Shown here: positions 9,801-19,828 of the stretch, one piece after another
How positions within the stretch are numbered: the stretch's first letter is position 1
How the letters are laid out: each line of letters begins with the position of its first letter
Assembly (NCBI GenBank): GCA_963855995.1
Contig: OY979722.1
Span: 2,728,001-2,792,000, forward strand
Direction: 5' to 3'
Length of the DNA: 64,000 nucleotides
Source of the DNA: Muricea muricata
Taxonomy: Eukaryota > Cnidaria > Anthozoa > Malacalcyonacea > Plexauridae
Notes under the pieces: model-generated
The model's input: only the letters and a program-made list of their open reading frames with translations
Told to the model about the DNA's origin: nothing
Database searches by the model: none
Program-made: the position numbers and the translations under genes

Positions 9801-12162
9801 TGTGTATTCTTATGTCTAAAAAGCAAAAACATTCCCATTTTCAAGATGCTGTTCAGATGAGAGAGTTTTCGTTAACGTTAGGAAGTTTACCATTAGTATC
9901 CGAAAGCTGAATTTTTGTCCCTAGTTTAAAGCCGTTAAAGTCCAGAACTAGAATTTTCTGCTCCGTCAACGCAGGTTTGTGTTCATACTACTTATCCCAA
10001 ATTCTCACCCACAGGGTTGAAGCAACTTGTAACAAACTTGAAGGAAATGTTAGTCTTGAGTATAAAGTTGTCCTTGCAACTTTGATACATTGCTTGCTGT
10101 TGCAACAACGCGAAAACCTTGTTTTGAAAGGCGCGTTTACATGTATTTGGCGATTTTATACTTTTGATTGAATGTGAACGAGTGGGTTTGAGGTGAATGT
10201 CCCTGGTTATTCTCCCGATGCGAAGGTCCGTGATAATGCTGCTCATTCGCAACGTTTAAACGAGCAAATCGCGGTAGAACTTGCAGCAAATCTACCGATG
10301 TAAACGGGAAAGAAGAATGCCATCCAGTGATGACGCAACCAGTTACAATTATATCCGACCAAAATATCGTAGAAATGATCATGCTTCGCTCGCTACCCTG
10401 GTTGTGTTTCAATTCACAGAAACCCTTGAACAGAGTAGCGAACGTAACATGATTATTACATGTTATTACACGTAGTTACCGCGAACAAACTCATTTGACA
10501 ACCTCGTTCCCAGGGCCTCCGAGGTGGAACACGAGGTAGAAGTCCTGGCAAAGACTGGTTGACAAATGACCAAATTTTCCAATACAGTTGGAAAATTTTG
10601 CGGCAAAATTATCGAGTACTTAATTTGTGTAATAAATTTTCCAAATATATTGGAAAATTTGGTCATGTGACAACCAGCGTTTACCAGGGCCTCTGTCCAC
10701 CACCGTTTCACCACAGAGGCCCTGGGAACGAGGTTGCTTACTTGGTATCGTATCAATGATGTTAATTACCAGAATGAAACTAGTATACTAACGCAGATGC
10801 TGTCATTTGATTGGCTACACTACTCGCTATCCATTCCTTTATATTTTATTCCTATTATATTCCTGTTGTATTTTATTCCCATTGGTTTTTTTTAAAAAAT
10901 GGCTTGTAAAAATAATATCTCGACTACAACAATTACATTACTTAATTTCTCTTCCACTCAATTTCTATTCAAGGATAGTTGATTTGGGCTTTGCCCTCAT
11001 GAACTATCACCGCATAGAAATCTCGAGCACGTAATGTAATTACTAAATACCAACAACGTTACTGACTATAGAAAACTGAAGATGACAGAGACGCTCTGCG
11101 AGCAGCAATTTATGCTAAACTGGATGATGAAGAACCACAACCCAAACGACTGTGTAGTGAAGGAATCATTGGAAGTTACCCGAACACTGACGATCAGTAT
11201 CCTCCTTCAGCTACTGCTGCTGCTGGACCACAAACCAAAGAACAGTTTGAACAAGTATGCCAGCACACACAATAGACCTTTCTCATAATGAAATGCGGAT
11301 TCGAGATGTCTCGCGGAATTCGTTTGGCTCAGGAGACATGTCGAGCCAATCAAATACCGCGTAACATTAGTTTTCTGCATTTGACGTGATTATGAGAAAG
11401 GTCCATTGCATAGGCACAATAGATAAGAGAAACGGTATATAGTTCTTATACTTGGCCAGTAATGGATCTAGCATGACCTGGTAGGAGGGGGAAGGGAGGG
11501 GGAATCTCTGCCAGCTCTAATGACTGTATATCGAGTACTTGAGTTGTGTTAGTCTTAGTCATATGTGTCACCCGCTCTAACTGTATTTCAAATTACTCTT
11601 ATTACTGTAGTGTATAATGTGTATTATATGTCCCTGCGTGTGGTATTTTTTCTGCTCAATCATGAAAAATGGCACCCTATCTGGCTAGGGCTGGAGGAGG
11701 GGCGCACCCCCAAGCAAATCCATCTCTGTGCTCGACTGCGCTTGCAATCCCGCCCACACCCTAAATATACCGAACGCGATTTGGAATTAACCACTTTTCT
11801 AATCAAGACCGCAAAAGCATGCATGGATTGTTTGGAGGGAAAATGCCATAGCGAGCAGCAGTCATGAGACATGGAACGAATAGTGGAGACAATCTTTGAG
11901 GCTTTTCCATGAAGATAACGAAGCATCATTTTTATTTTCTTGCTCCAATTTCAACTTTTAAAAGATTTTTGCCACTTTGTGTGTTCCCTCTAAACAATCC
12001 ATAGATGCTTTGCGGTTTGACGGCTGAAGTGGTGTCTGTGCTTGCGTAATATGACATTTTAAACTCTTTAATTTTCAGGAACAAATATTGCAACAAGTTC
12101 AACAGGACTGCAGCAGACTGGACGATGCATTCAAGAGACTGGAATCGAGTAATTACAGTTGA
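6872..12162 (+). CDS. CWC2: CWC2-type pre-mRNA splicing factor with WW domain
   Basis: Seven exons join in phase: 6872-7346, 7819-7993, 8492-8669, 9340-9414, 9704-9793, 11072-11254, 12079-12162 (TGA). They give 1260 nt, 419 aa. Domains in order: a WW domain at about 42-68 (two Trp 23 apart, then WEMP); the Torus segment with WRPEGANEYNIWYDKWIG, then RCCISKDAGFTKA (164-176); a CCCH finger, C189-x7-C197-x5-C203-x3-H207; the linker FGREKH...MGGVGSF; an RRM at about 249-325 with RNP2 LYVGRL and RNP1 RQIAFVRY, continuing EVLNIRWAYDDPNP; and a polar Gln-rich tail. Yeast Cwc2 joins the NineTeen complex and contacts U6 snRNA and pre-mRNA at the spliceosome active site. In human, RBM22 is considered its counterpart, but this protein follows the fungal/plant Cwc2 layout. 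The WW domain is an addition that I do not know from yeast Cwc2. Introns 5 and 6 carry MITEs. Confidence 0.9.
8020..8420 (+). repeat. C-rich, G-poor tract filling CWC2 intron 2
   Basis: About 400 bases of the 498-bp intron are strongly C-rich and G-poor on the transcribed-sense strand, with many CCCC and CCTCC groups and a C9 run near 8023-8031. A short string GTCATAAAAATCTGC near 8170 echoes TGACATAAAAATCT near 8066. No reading frame or transposon end is visible. Confidence 0.5.
9794..11071 (+). other. CWC2 intron 5, mostly repeat-derived
   Basis: This 1278-bp intron is the longest in CWC2. The part at 10,120-10,480 is richer in G+C than its surroundings and has CGTTTACATG/CATGTAAACG-like strings near 10,137 and 10,297, possibly the ends of a decayed element. 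It is followed directly by the clear inverted-repeat element at 10,499-10,736. Open frames of 64-96 codons here overlap on both strands and match no family I recognise; I read them as chance. Confidence 0.45.
10499..10736. mobile_element. 238-bp MITE with 21-bp perfect terminal repeats
   Basis: The left end starts CAACCTCGTTCCCAGGGCCT (10499) and the right end is its reverse complement, ending at 10736, with all 21 outer bases identical. Further inside, GACCAAATTTTCCAA near 10568 is mirrored by TTGGAAAATTTGGTC near 10650, so most of the element folds into a long hairpin. There is no coding capacity. I recall this terminal sequence from coral repeat families but cannot check it. The target duplication is not clear: the flanks read TTTGA and CTTAC. 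Confidence 0.75.
11275..11404. mobile_element. 130-bp MITE just inside CWC2 intron 6
   Basis: The outer bases GACCTTTCTCATAAT (left) and ATTATGAGAAAGGTC (right) are perfect 15-bp inverted repeats, followed by looser matches (GAAATGC / GCATTTGACGTG). The element begins 20 bp after the exon 6 splice donor (11255). It has no coding capacity and its superfamily is unassigned. Confidence 0.65.
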
Positions 12163-12936
12163 CGAAACGTGGAATTTTGGGTGAAAAGTAACATTTGAAT
12201 TCAAGCTTTGGCCAACGAACGCTGTACTTTGCCAAAGGCTTTTGTTCGTCGTGTGCATGGAACACAAAAACTATTATTAATTTGTAATTTTTTGAAACAC
12301 GGTGATATTTATGTATCCTAGAGGTAGCAAACATCGAGTTAAAAATACTACTATCCCTTTTGATTACAAATTCAAAATGCAGTTAATATAACATCGTTGT
12401 CCAATATGATATTTCTTAAAAATAAACTTTAACTCTGACTAAATAAACTTTAACACGCTTGCTTAAATAAGATTACTTGAAATTAATCTGCAAGCTGATT
12501 GCCCCAATCCTAGATTACACGGATAGGTAGACACAAATCGTTTGTCTTATTGAAACGAAGTTAACTTGAGACTAAAACAGCCAGGAAGGACAATTCGAGT
12601 GCCTTAAAACATATACACAAAGCAATAATCTAAAACTGGAAATCTGTAATCGTTAACACACCGAACACAGTCTGGGAAAAATACGACTGTCTGCCAAAAG
12701 TCAGCAAAAATGTACAGTATGTCACATATGTAGAAGTGTTAAAAACAAGTCACTGGAACATCTCAAATTCTTGGTTAATAATTTAAAATATGTTTTTAAA
12801 AATATCTACAAACACGCATGTGGTGCTTTGGAAATCCAGTTTAATTATTGCTACACGAATTTTCCTCCCTGACCACAATTAAAAAGAACTGTAACGGTTG
12901 TAAGGTAAAATTACAAACTAAAATAATACTGTCTGT
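12163..12936. other. Convergent intergenic region, CWC2 and NCOA5 3' ends
   Basis: These 774 bases lie between the CWC2 stop (12162, +) and the NCOA5 stop (12939-12937, -). They presumably hold both 3'UTRs. The sequence is AT-rich and shows no repeats or gene-like frames apart from the poly(A) signals noted at 12,421-12,447 for CWC2. A 111-codon minus-strand frame at 11932-12267 crosses the CWC2 last exon and is a shadow. Confidence 0.5.
12421..12447 (+). terminator. Paired poly(A) signals for CWC2
   Basis: Two AATAAA hexamers (12421-12426 and about 12442-12447) lie inside a near-duplicated AAATAAACTTTAAC string, about 260 bp after the CWC2 stop codon. This is a normal distance for an animal 3'UTR end. 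The assignment rests on motif and position only. Confidence 0.5.
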
Positions 12937-15900
12937 TTAGTATCTTGCCTGTGGCGGGTAACTATTTGGGTACACAGCCCGGTATCCGCCACGACTGTTA
13001 ATTTGCGTGGCCGAATATCTTGGGTATCCCGCACTAGCGGTAGGTCGTATTGGTTGGGATGCGAGAGCCGCTGGTCCGCGATGTTGAGAAGGACTGGACA
13101 CTTGACTACGATACTGAGTCTGCGACCATGACTGAGATTGACCAGCGGTTGACGGGTATCCAGGATAGGAATTTGCACCAGAATATGAAGGGCTTGTATT
13201 AGAGTAGGAGGGGCTGGCATTAGTATAGGCGGGCTTTGCCGCTGACCCCTGGGGAGAGATCCCACCCTGGGATGCTTTACCAGCACGTATGCTAGATAAA
13301 GCCATGCCGATGATATTGCTTGTTTGGCTCTGGGGTGTGCTTGGCGCAGGCGCACTGGGAGCTTTGAACGCAGTCGATGCGCTGTTCGATGGCGTCAGCA
13401 CTGGGATGGATGGCTTGGAACTGGCAACTGACGCTGTGTCGTTTGTCGCAGGCTTGCTTTCCGTCGTCAGTTTTGTGTTCGGATTCAGGATACTCAGAAT
13501 CTTCGCCTGAAGTTCCGCCTGTTGTAGGGCGATCGACTGTGGGTCACTTGATTGATAGGGTTGGTACGCCGGGCCTACGGAAGAAATTGACATTTGATAG
13601 TTACTTTAAACAACATCTGTTTTCAGTTCTCACACTAAAAACAACCAGCCTTATATAGTAGAACACAGGAAACATTTAGTCGATTCAAAAACTTTGTGGA
13701 TCCGCAACTCTTATTGTCAAGAGACATTTCTATAAATTTTTCTCACTATCCACCAAGAAACTATGTTCAGATACAGAATTACAAGAAATACTGACCCAAG
13801 TTCACAGGAAGTTTTCTTACTTCTGGAATACAATTTGTCAAAGCAAAGTGATCTCTTATATATAAAAGAATGTTAAAATTACTGCCAAGGCCAGTAAAGA
13901 TAAGAAATCATACCTGATTCATTTACTTGCTAACCAACTTTCATGAAATCAGAAGTCCATATCTTCTCAATGCCAGTCATTTAACATGGTATCAATACAA
14001 TTAATACTACAGCTGTGTTTTACATAACTATTTTTTTTGTACGAAAAATTGGGTACAGTAACCTGTGTTCTTTATTATCAATCTTAGTCTTATCATCAAC
14101 CATCAAAAGAAAAAAAAACAACAAACCAGATACACTAGATGGAACACGACTGAATTTTGAACGAATTTTATCATTATATTAATAATTTTAAATATTACTT
14201 TCTCGCTTTGTACCGCTAAAATACGAATCTACAAAAACTTTTTGGTCTAACGAGCAGACCTTGGTATGTTGAACAATTTTTTTCACTTAGTCAAGAACCC
14301 CCAAATTGTACAAAAGCACGCTTGAAAGAATTGATAAATAGAAATAAGTTACCGGTATACTAAAATAATTCATTAACCATGCCACCAAGCCTGGTGACCT
14401 AACCCCATTCTTCGCAAAACACTGAGCAAGCTACACCATTAGTCGGCGGTTTTAACATTGACACATTTGCTTACAATTTTATACCGACGTGTGGTGGGAA
14501 GGAAGACGACTATCTCTTATTACCGTGTTTATGATTACATATAACTTTATACATCGCACAATACCTTTCGGTGAAGGCGGCACTCTTCCTTCCTTTTTAA
14601 GTAAATCATTGCGAAGTTTGGTGAATTCGTCTATGACCAATGTATACTCATCAACTGTCAAAGGTCTTCCGTCAGCGGCAATGTTCAAAAGTGTGCTAAC
14701 CTCGCGAGTATATGGCGAAGGTACGACAGAGCTCACGGCACCCGGGGCACCGGGGTACCCCTTCTTTGGTGCGTGTGGATCGGCTGCGGGAGGCGGCCGA
14801 AGCTCTCGATCTCGAAGTGCTTGCATGTACGTATCAAAATTGCGACTGACAAGAAGAATCGCGTCCTCTAAAGGCATATTTCTGTGTTCTGGAGAAAAAT
14901 TGAAGCATTGGAAAAATTAGCATTGTTCGACTAAAAGACATGTGGACTATATTACATATTATACTTCGACTATATTACATTGTCTAAATAAACATTACTC
15001 AATAACCTATTATACTTGTTGATCAACATGTTACATTATAATTGTGCCTATATAAGATTCACTAAACTTTACCTTAATACATTGGTCCCGCACAGGATCC
15101 CAACGGATCTCCAGGGATATTTCTCACAACGGATCCTGGCAATGTCTTAAAATGCTTGGGCTTTTCACTAAAACACCTTTACCGACTTAGCAGACCCAAA
15201 ATGCTTGCTATTTATCAAAATATCTTACACTAACTATTTATAGCTTATATACATGGTCTTGTGATTAATGTATTGGAAATACACAGCAGCTAGTAAATTT
15301 TATCGTGTTTTTATGATGTGGTCGCCCTGTCACCCGAGCCAGAGGCTCGTGTATGCAGTCCATGACCATATGCCATGTGTTGACTGTAGAGAGGGAAGTT
15401 TACCGGAGTACCCGGAGAAAAACTCTCGGTGGACGGGGAGATCGACTGCGACAACTCTTTATTACAAGAAATGCGACACACTCCAGATTTGGCTTAACTT
15501 TTTAAGTGGCGAGAGACACCAATTCCACAATAGTCGTGTTTTATCCTAGCTTTCTCCCAAAAATGTAGATATTATCACTTGAAATTTCCGTCTGCGAACA
15601 TCGTTTACTGACTAAGCCACATTCTAATATTCCTTGTAGCAATAAACCAAGAAGAGCCAAGGTATTAGGTGGTACAACTTTCTTCCACGGATTCCGCTTA
15701 GAGTGGGCGCACACTTGAACCAAATTTCACAAAGTAAAAAGCTAGTACTTGCAAGAAATGCTTTCAAAAAAACCCCAATACTCTATAAGCTTTCCTTCAA
15801 AATAGTCTCCCAGAGAACAAATTAAGAAGTTGTCGCTTCCTGATTCACAGAAATTTATACTCTTGCCAAAAATTAAAACGATAAAAGCCATTTAAAAAAG

Positions 15901-18519
15901 GTTTTTACAAAAAATCCAAAAACATATACCATCAAAAAGCCAGTAGGTAGGTACGGTCAAAATAAAAAAAAAGACAAAATTGACGGACGCAAGAAGCGTC
16001 TCGAATCACTTCAAAAATCAGCTTTAAAAAGCCTTAGAAAACAAAAACTCTCAAAAAATTGAAGCTCTTCGTTTAAAAATTCAAAATCGTAAAAATGACA
16101 TATTGTAGAACCGCTTTGGCAAAAAATCGCATCAGTAAAAAAATACCATTACCCTATAAAATTGGCTGCAAAAAAACTTGAAAAGTTTGGATAGAACAAC
16201 GTTCTGGTTGTCCATACAAAAAGAAAGATAAAAAAGCCATTAGCGGTTGAAAAGATTTCAAAATATTCAAAACTAACCGAGCCGTTGCGAAGTCTGGGCA
16301 AAAATCACTGATCTTACTAATGTCTAAAGCTTGTTGTAAACTGATTGATGTGCTCTCTGAGTGGTAATAAAATTTGACAAACCAGTGATGGTCTACAACT
16401 TTCCCATAACACTTGAATTATGAAAAACGTTTGAACATCATTCCTGTGTGCGGTTGTCACGTGACTAACTACATCTACCCACGTGCAAATCACGTGATTA
16501 CAAAATTTACCTTGTTGTGTTCCATGCAAGATATGAACAGTCACTGATCGATGTACTTCATGTTGGCTACTTATAATGATCCCAAACAGCACCCCACGTT
16601 TGGACGCATCTTCTAATTCGTCGAGAAGCGGGACTGTTTCAGGCAAATGAGCACACTCCACCACCAACCCAAATGATTTTAATTTCTTCTCCACAGATTC
16701 TGCATACGCCCTGGAGTCATGACAGGATAAGTATCAATTACAGTAACTGACTAACTTTCTAAGCAAGGGTAGTCACTTGCAATGTTTAATTCTGTTTTAT
16801 GATTGCATGAACCTTATAACTTCATGTACGTTTCACTCCACTTTTGACATTAGTTCAAAATCAATGAAATATATATTAGGTACAACTGATTACTAGCATA
16901 TTACAACAATATAACCTAATATCCACTCTCCTCTGCAGAGCCTTTGTATTATGGAAGTTAATGAGATATTTTTAAAATATTTTGCAAATTATTACAAAAT
17001 CATGCAATAGTTTAAAGATCTCAAAACTTCATGTAAGTTAAATAAATTAGCTAATATTTCATAATTTTGTAATAATTTGCAAAATATTTTGAAAATATCT
17101 CATTAACTTCTACAATACACTAATTTACTCCAAATTTCATGTAAGTTCAATATATTAGCTAATATTGCATAATTTTGTAATAATTTGCAAAATATCTCAT
17201 TAACTTCCATAATACAAAGGTTCTGCGGAGGAGAGTGACCTAATATCCATGCTTGTTAATATTAATGGGAAATATGATCCCTCATCGTCACAGCTAATGT
17301 TTAACGAGCTTCTGCCAAATCTGCAAACAGCAATTGTTTAAATTGACTCAACTGTTCAAATCATTAATAAGCATGTTGCGACTAGTGATGACGGACCTCA
17401 ATTCTGCATAAACCAGAACAAAAATATAAAGAATGAAATATTCTATCAAGTATTAACTACAATGAAACATACATTTGCTGTTTGTTGATGATAATTATTT
17501 CACAATCAATGGGAGCCTCCACAGGTCTGCCAACAGGCGGTGCAATGGGATCTCGGGGGAGTGGGGCAAAGTCGTAGTCCGGTCTTAACTTCTTCGCCGG
17601 CAGCTCATCATGAGGACGTCCATATGGAGAACCCCCAGGTCTGTCTGACGAGTCAGATTGTTCACCTCTATAACGGTCTCGGGCTTCTCTATAGCCAGGT
17701 ATTGAAAGTGGATCATCACTTCCTCGTCTCCCTGGTCTTGGAGATGGTGAACGGTCACTAATAAGATATACAAAATAGCACTGCATTTTTGAGATGCTCA
17801 ATGGGATTTAGACAATTTGATATAATTTAATGAGTTTACAGTACGTAAATGTCAGGAAGACGACTGACAGTTGGCCATAAATTATAAAAGGCAAACTGCT
17901 AATAATTCTTCCTTGTTTTGTCTTGCACTTGGGTGAAAGTTTGTAAGTCAAGGAGAAACAACATACAAACGGCAAAACAAGTGCACAAAAATCGGCTATG
18001 AGGCATATAAAAGGTACATCAATTACCGTGGTCGAGCACCAGGATAGCCCCTTCCAGCAGGAGGTGGGAGACGTCGTTTATCTGGTTTTCGTCTATCACC
18101 AGCCAAATTTACATCTAAATTCAAAAGGTACAATTAACATAGCAAAAACATTCATGGACATTATCTGACAAACATTGATCAGGTACAACTCTGATAAAAA
18201 GAGTTTACTTCATAGGTAACTTCAACCTACCAACTTTCTTTCCTTTGATTGTAGAGCCATGTTCTTTTTCAACAGCAGTGTCTGCACTGCTATCCTTCTC
18301 ATACTGGACGAACCCGTAACCATTGTGGACAGAGCACCCAATTACCCGACCATGCTTGGCAAAAATCTCTTCAAATTCTTGCCGCGAAAGTTCCTCTGTG
18401 TTCAAATTGCCAACAAATACTCGACAACGGATAGATTTAGTGTCGTTGCGGTTTGTGTCATTTGGTCGACTTGTTCGATACTCACGGTCCTTCCTATCAT
18501 CACGTCTGTCAGAACTCAT
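12937..18519 (-). CDS. NCOA5: NCOA5 (nuclear receptor coactivator 5) with N-terminal RRM
   Basis: Six minus-strand exons join in phase: 18519-18231, 18114-18027, 17757-17473, 16710-16511, 14888-14565, 13574-12937 (TAA). They give 1824 nt, 607 aa (human about 579). The start lies in ACCACCATGAGT, a strong Kozak context. An RRM lies at about 32-100 with RNP2 VFVGNL and RNP1 NGYGFVQY. It is followed by an Arg/Pro/Ser-rich linker (126-200), then the family's anticodon-binding-like domain: PIDCEIIIINKQ, YAESVEKKLKSFGLVVECAH, SSQHEVHRSVTVHILHGTQQ, EHRNMPLEDAILLVSRN. The C-terminal half is Ser/Pro/Gln/Tyr-rich and contains LQAKILSILN. Human NCOA5 modulates oestrogen receptor transcription in the nucleus. 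The position of its LxxLL box (LINLL, from memory) reads LLNIA here, so the receptor box looks absent. A good acceptor (CAATGTTTTAG) upstream of the ATG suggests a 5'UTR intron. The satellite begins 1.7 kb upstream of the start codon. Confidence 0.93.
15402..15461. repeat. Fragment resembling a widespread dispersed repeat
   Basis: CCGGAGTACCCGGAGAAAAA followed by a GGACGGGGAGA segment resembles, from memory, a repeat scattered through many animal genomes (CCGGAGTACCCGGAGAAAAC...CACGGGGAGAACATGC). It lies in NCOA5 intron 4, within a more G+C-rich island at about 15,310-15,470. The 93-codon frame across it (15268-15549) is most likely the repeat's own open frame, not a gene. Confidence 0.4.
15760..16270 (+). 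other. A-rich stretch, possible decayed coding remnant, NCOA5 intron 4
   Basis: The + strand is very rich in AAAAA and TCAAAAA. One frame gives lysine-rich text such as KIDGRKKRLESLQKSALK and LAAKKLEKFG, but it is broken by several stops and frame changes. It could be a dead transposase-like gene or simply low-complexity A-rich sequence. I cannot assign a family. The rest of this 1622-bp intron shows nothing else beyond the dispersed repeat and the E-box cluster. Confidence 0.3.
16458..16496. promoter_or_regulatory. Three CACGTG E-boxes beside NCOA5 exon 4
   Basis: CACGTG occurs at 16458-16463, 16480-16485 and 16491-16496. The first is embedded in GTCACGTGAC, the full palindromic site preferred by MiT/TFE, USF and Myc-type bHLH-zip factors. 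The last is in ATCACGTGAT. The cluster begins 15 bp past the donor of exon 4. Function is inferred from motif density only. Confidence 0.4.
16924..17237. mobile_element. 314-bp MITE with 44-bp TIRs and 10-bp target duplication
   Basis: The ends begin CACTCTCCTCTGCAGAGCCT (left) and, on the other strand, CACTCTCCTCCGCAGAACCT. They stay paired for about 44 bp, to TTATGGAAGTTAATGAGAT. A perfect 10-bp direct repeat, ACCTAATATC, flanks the element (16914-16923 and 17238-17247). Inside, a TTTCATGTAAGTT...ATAATTTTGTAATAATTTGC unit occurs twice and also pairs with the left arm. A 9-10-bp duplication fits Mutator-like elements best. It lies in NCOA5 intron 3 and has no coding capacity. Confidence 0.8.
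17850..18000. repeat. 150-bp dispersed repeat, copy 1
   Basis: It runs from TGTCAGGAAGACGACTGACA to AACAAGTGCAC...ATCGGCTATG. It shares several long near-identical blocks with copy 2 at 18,636-18,790, among them CTGACAGTTGGCCA, GGCAAACTGCTAATAATTCT, CTTGCACTTGGGTGAAAGT and CGGCAAAACAAGTGCAC. Both copies have the same orientation. This copy lies in NCOA5 intron 2. No terminal inverted repeats or poly-A tail are seen. Confidence 0.7.
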
Positions 18520-18635
18520 GGTGGTCGTTACTGGTACCAATTATTTTCAAGATGCTTTTGTCCTAAAACATTGAAATTCTTTGTTTATATGCATTGTATT
18601 ATTTTGCTATTATTCTAATGAATGTAACAGCAATT

Positions 18636-18790
18636 TGTCAGGAAGATGACTGACAGTTGGCCACTATAGAAGGCAAACTGCTAATAATTCTCTCTAGTTT
18701 CATCTTGCACTTGGGTGAAAGTCTACAAACTACAATGAAAGCTTGTAAACGGCAAAACAAGTGCACACTGTCACACATGAGGGCTATCGG
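18636..18790. repeat. 150-bp dispersed repeat, copy 2
   Basis: This is the direct-orientation partner of the copy at 17,850-18,000, about 785 bp away. It lies just upstream of the NCOA5 start codon, so the two copies bracket NCOA5 exons 1 and 2. Divergence is spread over substitutions and small indels in the middle. Confidence 0.7.
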
Positions 18791-19106
18791 CTGAGCAAAA
18801 GTTATTTGTGCCAGTCAGCTTATTTGATAGCACAATGTCCGAAGTGGACAGGCCTTAAAAAATCCTTTAAAAGCCATACAAAGGCATACAATCTTAACTA
18901 AACTGGCGTACGATTCATCAATGTTGACGTACGAATCCCATGTTTGAATACGAACACCGAGCCATCGAATCTCTCGTCTTCAGTAAGTGTTATGGTATGA
19001 GATTGTGTGCTAATTACGATTTCAGCGTACGCCAAGCTATTTTAAGCGCACAATTGTATGTCTATTTTTTAAAACCTGGAGGATTTTACCGAGGTCCACA
19101 CCATGT

Positions 19107-19134
19107 GTATCAAACAAGTAAACAAGTTTGATAC
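19107..19134. repeat. Perfect 9-bp-arm hairpin
   Basis: GTATCAAAC (19107-19115) and GTTTGATAC (19126-19134) are perfect inverted repeats around a 10-base AAGTAAACAA loop. Role unknown; possibly a regulatory palindrome or a transposon scar. Confidence 0.5.
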
Positions 19135-19828
19135 GAGGCATAATACACAGTAAAATTCACCCTCACGTGGTGAACTATTCGCTAAGCTGAGAGACACTTG
19201 ACTAAGTTTTGCTCAGCTGAAAGCTCAATGACGAAGATTTAAGAATAAGAGGGAAAGCATGTACCTGTAATTACAAAACACGACGTTTACGGTGGATTGC
19301 TAATGGTAGTATTGTGAAACTTCAAGTCACTTCGAAAGATGTAAAGTTAGAAAAACAAACTCTGACATTTCGATATTTGAGAGTATTGATATGAAAGGAC
19401 AATAAGTGGTATTTTCTAATATTGTAACAAATTGCTTTGTTATGCGTTTTGCAAATTGATGTGTTTTTCAACTCTGCAGTTACTCAACATATTTCATATT
19501 TGGCAATTTGTTACGTTTTAGATCATGTCCGCAAAATTCATGCCACTTCAAAATATGAAAATGAATACTTTTAACCGAAACAATTTTTTACACTTCCTTT
19601 ATTTTGTGCCGATTATCTTCGTGATAATGCCACGTGCAGCGAACACAGTGCAGCCTTGTTAAAAAATCAGTTTATTTTCATACTTACCTTTAAACAAATT
19701 ACTGTAATAGACTCTTGATACAAAACTTACTCTTTCGGGAGGAAAAAGAATGCTTAAGCTATGTTCAATCGTGTAAAAACAATTTAAAAGCGAGAGTCCA
19801 AATCGATAAAAGTTGTGAATGTGACTTT

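Noticed and set aside
11565..11867. 100-codon + strand and 89-codon - strand frames in CWC2 intron 6
   Set aside because: Overlapping frames on both strands, no recognised domain and no splice signals joining them to a gene; at most part of a decayed repeat.
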